DNA of 64,000 nt. Origin: Paraburkholderia phytofirmans OLGA172 (lineage in GTDB: Bacteria > Pseudomonadota > Gammaproteobacteria > Burkholderiales > Burkholderiaceae). How positions within the stretch are numbered: the stretch's first letter is position 1; every line of letters starts with the position of its first letter. The DNA lies in the NCBI RefSeq assembly GCF_001634365.1, contig NZ_CP014578.1, forward strand, positions 2,108,001-2,172,000. The letters are read 5' to 3'. Under the pieces are notes generated by a model that saw only the letters and a program-made list of their open reading frames with translations, made no database searches and had not been told where the DNA came from. This document shows, piece by piece, positions 61,235 to 64,000 of this stretch. Made by a program: the position numbers and the translations under genes.

Positions 61235-62577
61235 TGACGTCGATTCGCCGCTGGCTGCTGGGCTGGCTGATTTTCGGGCTGGCCGCGGCTTCGGGCGTGG
61301 CGGGCTTCGGCATCTTTCACACCGCGCGCGAAGAAGCGAGTGAACTGTTCGACTACGAGCTGCGCACGGTGGCGCTGTCCTTGCCATCGAACCTGGCCGG
61401 TGCGAGCGACGGCGAGCATCGCAATCCCGACCTGGGCGATCTGGCCGACGATCGGGTCGTGATCGAGATCTGGGACCGGTCTGGCGAGCTCATTTATCAC
61501 TCGATGCAGGCGCCGGTATTCTCGCGTTTGCCTGCGGGCTTCAGCACGGTCAAGCGCGGCGAGAATCATTGGCGCGCGTTCGGGTTGGAACAGCGCGACC
61601 GTTATATCCAGGTTGCGCAGCCGATCTCCGTACGCGAAGACCTTGCGCTGCAACTGGCGCTGCATACGTTGTGGCCGCTCGGTGTGCTGGTGCCGGTGAC
61701 GATCGTGCTGGTGCTGTTGGTGGTGGCAAAGGGGCTGGCGCCGATCGGCGGGCTGACGCGCGCGCTGACGACCCGGTCGCTCGATTCGCTGGAGCCGCTG
61801 CGTCTTGACGGCACCGTGCCGGTCGAAATCAAGCCGCTGGTGGGAGCGCTCAATGATCTGCTGCAACGCCTGAACGTTGCTTCGCAGGCGCAGCGCACGT
61901 TTATCGCCGATGCCGCGCATGAGCTGCGCTCGCCGCTTGCCGCGCTGAAGCTGCAACTGCAGGCGGCTTCCCGCGACGGCTCGTTAAAGGGCGAAGGGCA
62001 AACGCTGGAGCGCGTCGAGGGGCGGGTCAACCGGATCATTCACCTGGTGCAGCAGTTGTTGACGTTGGCGCGTGAGGATGCACATCCGGTGACGTCGATG
62101 GTGTCGGTGAGTTTGCGCCGCATCGGCGAGCAGGCGGTGGGGGATTTTTCGCTGCTCGCGGAGACCAAGGAGATCGATCTCGGGCTCGAGTGTGAAGACG
62201 CCCGTGCGGACTACGATGCTTATACGGTACTGGCTGAGCCGCATGGGATGAGTGTGTTGCTGGGGAATCTGATCAACAACGCGATCCGGCATACGCCGCG
62301 GGGCGGGCGTGTAGATCTGATTCTGAAGCGCTCTGGCGAGCGGGTGGGGTTTGACGTGGTGGATAGCGGGTCCGGGATACCGGAGGCTGAAATCGAGCGG
62401 GTTTTCGATCGGTTTTATCGCGGGGAGGAAGCCCAGGGCGAGGGCAGCGGGCTTGGGCTGGCGATTGTGGCGCGGATCGCCGCGCGGCATCAGCTTGGGC
62501 TTTCCTTGCGGAATAATGTTGGGCGGAGTGGTTTGTGTGTTTCGGTTTTTGGCCTGACGGCGTTGGGCTTTCCTTGA
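61234..62577 (+). CDS. sensor histidine kinase of the efflux-linked two-component system
   Basis: The 447-residue product has helices at about residues 5-27 and 150-170 flanking a periplasmic sensor of about 120 residues. HisKA ('DAAHELRSPLAALKLQLQA') and an ATPase domain ('LLGNLINNAIRHTPRGGRVD', 'GSGLGLAIVARIAARH') follow. The ATG at 61234 shares its A with the regulator stop. By family it senses an envelope signal such as cations, antimicrobial peptides or efflux substrates; which one cannot be read. Confidence 0.92.
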   Translation: MTSIRRWLLGWLIFGLAAASGVAGFGIFHTAREEASELFDYELRTVALSLPSNLAGASDGEHRNPDLGDLADDRVVIEIWDRSGELIYHSMQAPVFSRLPAGFSTVKRGENHWRAFGLEQRDRYIQVAQPISVREDLALQLALHTLWPLGVLVPVTIVLVLLVVAKGLAPIGGLTRALTTRSLDSLEPLRLDGTVPVEIKPLVGALNDLLQRLNVASQAQRTFIADAAHELRSPLAALKLQLQAASRDGSLKGEGQTLERVEGRVNRIIHLVQQLLTLAREDAHPVTSMVSVSLRRIGEQAVGDFSLLAETKEIDLGLECEDARADYDAYTVLAEPHGMSVLLGNLINNAIRHTPRGGRVDLILKRSGERVGFDVVDSGSGIPEAEIERVFDRFYRGEEAQGEGSGLGLAIVARIAARHQLGLSLRNNVGRSGLCVSVFGLTALGFP

Positions 62578-62775
62578 GCCCCAGCCCCTATTCATCGACT
62601 TGCTGGCCGCCCACATCACCTCGCCGAGCACAATGTCGCCAAATGGCGCGCCTGCGGATCGAATCCAACACGTACCTGTTTAGGGCGCACTTAGCGTTTT
62701 CCATCCCTTGCAACCTGAATTGCGGCGCACCATGATTCATTCAGACCGCACTTCTCGCGGAATGGGAGAAAAATC

Positions 62776-63240
62776 ATGGCGAGCTACCAAAAAATCCTGT
62801 TGTGCTACGACGGCTCGCGCGAAGGCCGCAAAGCGTTACGTTGCGGCGCCGACCTCGCGTTGGATCTGAAGGCGGAAACGCACTTATTGTCAGTGGTCGA
62901 CATGCGCTCGACCATTGCGCAAAGTGCGGGCCTGCTGACCGATGTGGCCTGTGGCAGCTTCGAAAAAACGGCCCGCGACATCCTGCAGGAAGGGGTGGAC
63001 TGGCTCACCGAACGCGGCGTGACCGCGCAAGGGCATTTTGCGTTTGGCCATCCGATCGATGAGATCGCCAACCTGGCGAACGAATTGCATGTCGACCTCG
63101 TGGTGGTCGGCCATCGTTGCCGCACCGGTCTGGCACGATGGTGGATGGGTGCGGGGAATACCCCGCTGCTGGATCGGGTCTCGTGCAGCATTCTGGTGGC
63201 GTGCTCGTCCGCGCAGGAGCAGCAGCAAGCGGCGGCTTGA
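62776..63240 (+). CDS. universal stress protein, UspA family
   Basis: The 154-residue product has the Usp fold: 'KILLCYDGSREGRKALRCGA' at the N-terminus with an ATP-binding-type aspartate, and 'LVVVGHRCRTGLARWWMGAG' followed by 'CSILVAC', close to the G-2x-G-9x-G(S/T) ATP motif. Such proteins aid survival under starvation and oxidative stress. GGGAGAAAA precedes the ATG. The gene stands alone after the sensor kinase. Confidence 0.9.
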   Translation: MASYQKILLCYDGSREGRKALRCGADLALDLKAETHLLSVVDMRSTIAQSAGLLTDVACGSFEKTARDILQEGVDWLTERGVTAQGHFAFGHPIDEIANLANELHVDLVVVGHRCRTGLARWWMGAGNTPLLDRVSCSILVACSSAQEQQQAAA

Positions 63241-63363
63241 CGCACAGCGGTGGTGGGGCGCGCACTGGGCTGAAAGGGCCACGTGGGCCGAGCGGTCGTT
63301 CGATCAGGGCGACCGCGTCGGTCAAACTATGATTCGCTCAAGTCGATAGCGCCTGCCAGACGA

Positions 63364-64000
63364 TCACTCGTTCAGATTGACCGCGGCCAGCTTCCATGTG
63401 AACAAGCCTTCGCGCCGCAAGATCGCCGAGTAACGCGCGTCACCGGCGCCATGCTGATAGGTAACGACGAATTCGTTCAGGCTGCGATAGCCCGCAGTGG
63501 TTTGCGGTGGTTGCGGTGGCGTCGCGTTGTTCTCGTTATTAGCTGTGCCGTTGGCCGTATTGCCGGCAACAGGGGGCGCGGGTTCCGGTGCGGGCGCCGC
63601 TGAGACCGGCGGAACAGGCGGCCGTTCGCCCGGGTTGCCGCGCGGCGGCATGCCGTTCAGCAATGCCGCAACGCCGTCGGGAGTCGCATAAGCGTCGACC
63701 AGCGGACCAATCAATGCCGCGCCGATCATTGCGCCAATCGTGGCGAACGGATTGCCGCTGCCATGCGCGTCGAGCCGACGTGTTAACAAACCGGTGACCT
63801 GCTGCTTCAGGCTCTCGCGCAATGCGGGAAAGTCGACGTATTCATTGACGGTTTGCACATCACGCGCATCCGCCGCGCGTTTAAGGTTATTCAGCGCCAT
63901 GTAGGGCGACGCGTAACCGAACCCCAACAAGGCAATCACCACAATTGCAATCAAAGCGACAATCAGCGGCCGGATGCCGCTGCGTCTCGTGCGAGTTGAA
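63364..64000 (-). CDS. DUF2939 family protein, N-terminus outside window
   Basis: The frame is open to the window edge, so the start lies beyond 64000. The visible part has a membrane segment ('LIVALIAIVVIALLGFGYAS'), then 'SPYMALNNLKRAADARDVQT' and 'VNEYVDFPALRESLKQQVTG', which match DUF2939. A Pro/Ala/Asn-rich linker comes next, and a C-terminal NTF2-like section reads 'RYSAILRREGLFTWKLAAVN'. It is probably an inner-membrane-anchored periplasmic protein of unknown function. Confidence 0.85.
   Translation of the reverse strand, partial: STRTRRSGIRPLIVALIAIVVIALLGFGYASPYMALNNLKRAADARDVQTVNEYVDFPALRESLKQQVTGLLTRRLDAHGSGNPFATIGAMIGAALIGPLVDAYATPDGVAALLNGMPPRGNPGERPPVPPVSAAPAPEPAPPVAGNTANGTANNENNATPPQPPQTTAGYRSLNEFVVTYQHGAGDARYSAILRREGLFTWKLAAVNLNE

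Overview
The window looks like a chromosomal segment of a high-GC betaproteobacterium of the Burkholderia/Paraburkholderia type. Supporting signs are the hopanoid-tailoring genes hpnI/hpnJ/hpnK, the lpiA(mprF)-acvB pair, a PobA-type hydroxybenzoate hydroxylase, many LysR regulators and MFS exporters, and codon use with strongly open shadow frames. No rRNA, tRNA, CRISPR array, prophage or insertion sequence was recognised. Species identity is inference from gene content.

Layout. 1-8.2 kb: the 3' end of a LysR gene, an Lrp regulator and a saccharopine-dehydrogenase-like enzyme preceded by two hairpin elements; a convergent pair made of an orphan CydX and a P-loop kinase; a lipoprotein; CorA; and a ribose-type binding protein with a LacI regulator but no transporter ATPase or permease. 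8.5-17.1 kb: a chemoreceptor, a hydratase and the prkA-yeaH-spoVR stress operon, whose prkA/yeaH junction carries more copies of the hairpin element. 17.2-26.8 kb: an HTH-nucleotidyltransferase gene with four operators and a broken partner, a KgtP-like permease, a glycosyltransferase, small genes, two LysR regulators, a DHA2 exporter and a ferredoxin-NADP reductase. 26.9-37.3 kb: a PAS-PAS hybrid kinase, an acyl-CoA dehydrogenase/NodS-like methyltransferase/glycosyltransferase operon, another DHA2 exporter, and lpiA-acvB for lysyl-phosphatidylglycerol. 37.6-45.6 kb: ilvA, pobA, small secreted proteins including a His-rich pair, cytochrome b561, an aldehyde dehydrogenase and a cold-shock protein. 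45.9-54.6 kb: two hopanoid-tailoring operons (hpnJ-hpnI-hpnL, and a small membrane protein-hpnI2-hpnK) with a QseBC/PmrAB-type two-component system between them. 54.7-62.6 kb: an RND efflux operon divergent from a second two-component system. The window closes with a universal stress protein and the 3' part of a DUF2939 gene.

The most interesting signals are regulatory. (1) A family of nested, covarying hairpins, flanked by GCATGG and CGACA, sits just before the ribosome binding sites of two unrelated genes. (2) Nine CTTAAG-like half-sites with an exact 11-bp period fill the divergent promoter between the RND operon and its two-component system. (3) The same half-site logic (hexamer-N5-hexamer-N10/11-minus 10) recurs before hpnJ, in a divergent promoter shared by the other two-component system and the second hopanoid operon, and before cytochrome b561. 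This suggests one envelope-stress regulon covering hopanoids, efflux and a membrane cytochrome. (4) Four TACCG-N5-CGGTA operators with 21/27/21-bp centre spacing precede a nucleotidyltransferase of toxin-antitoxin type.
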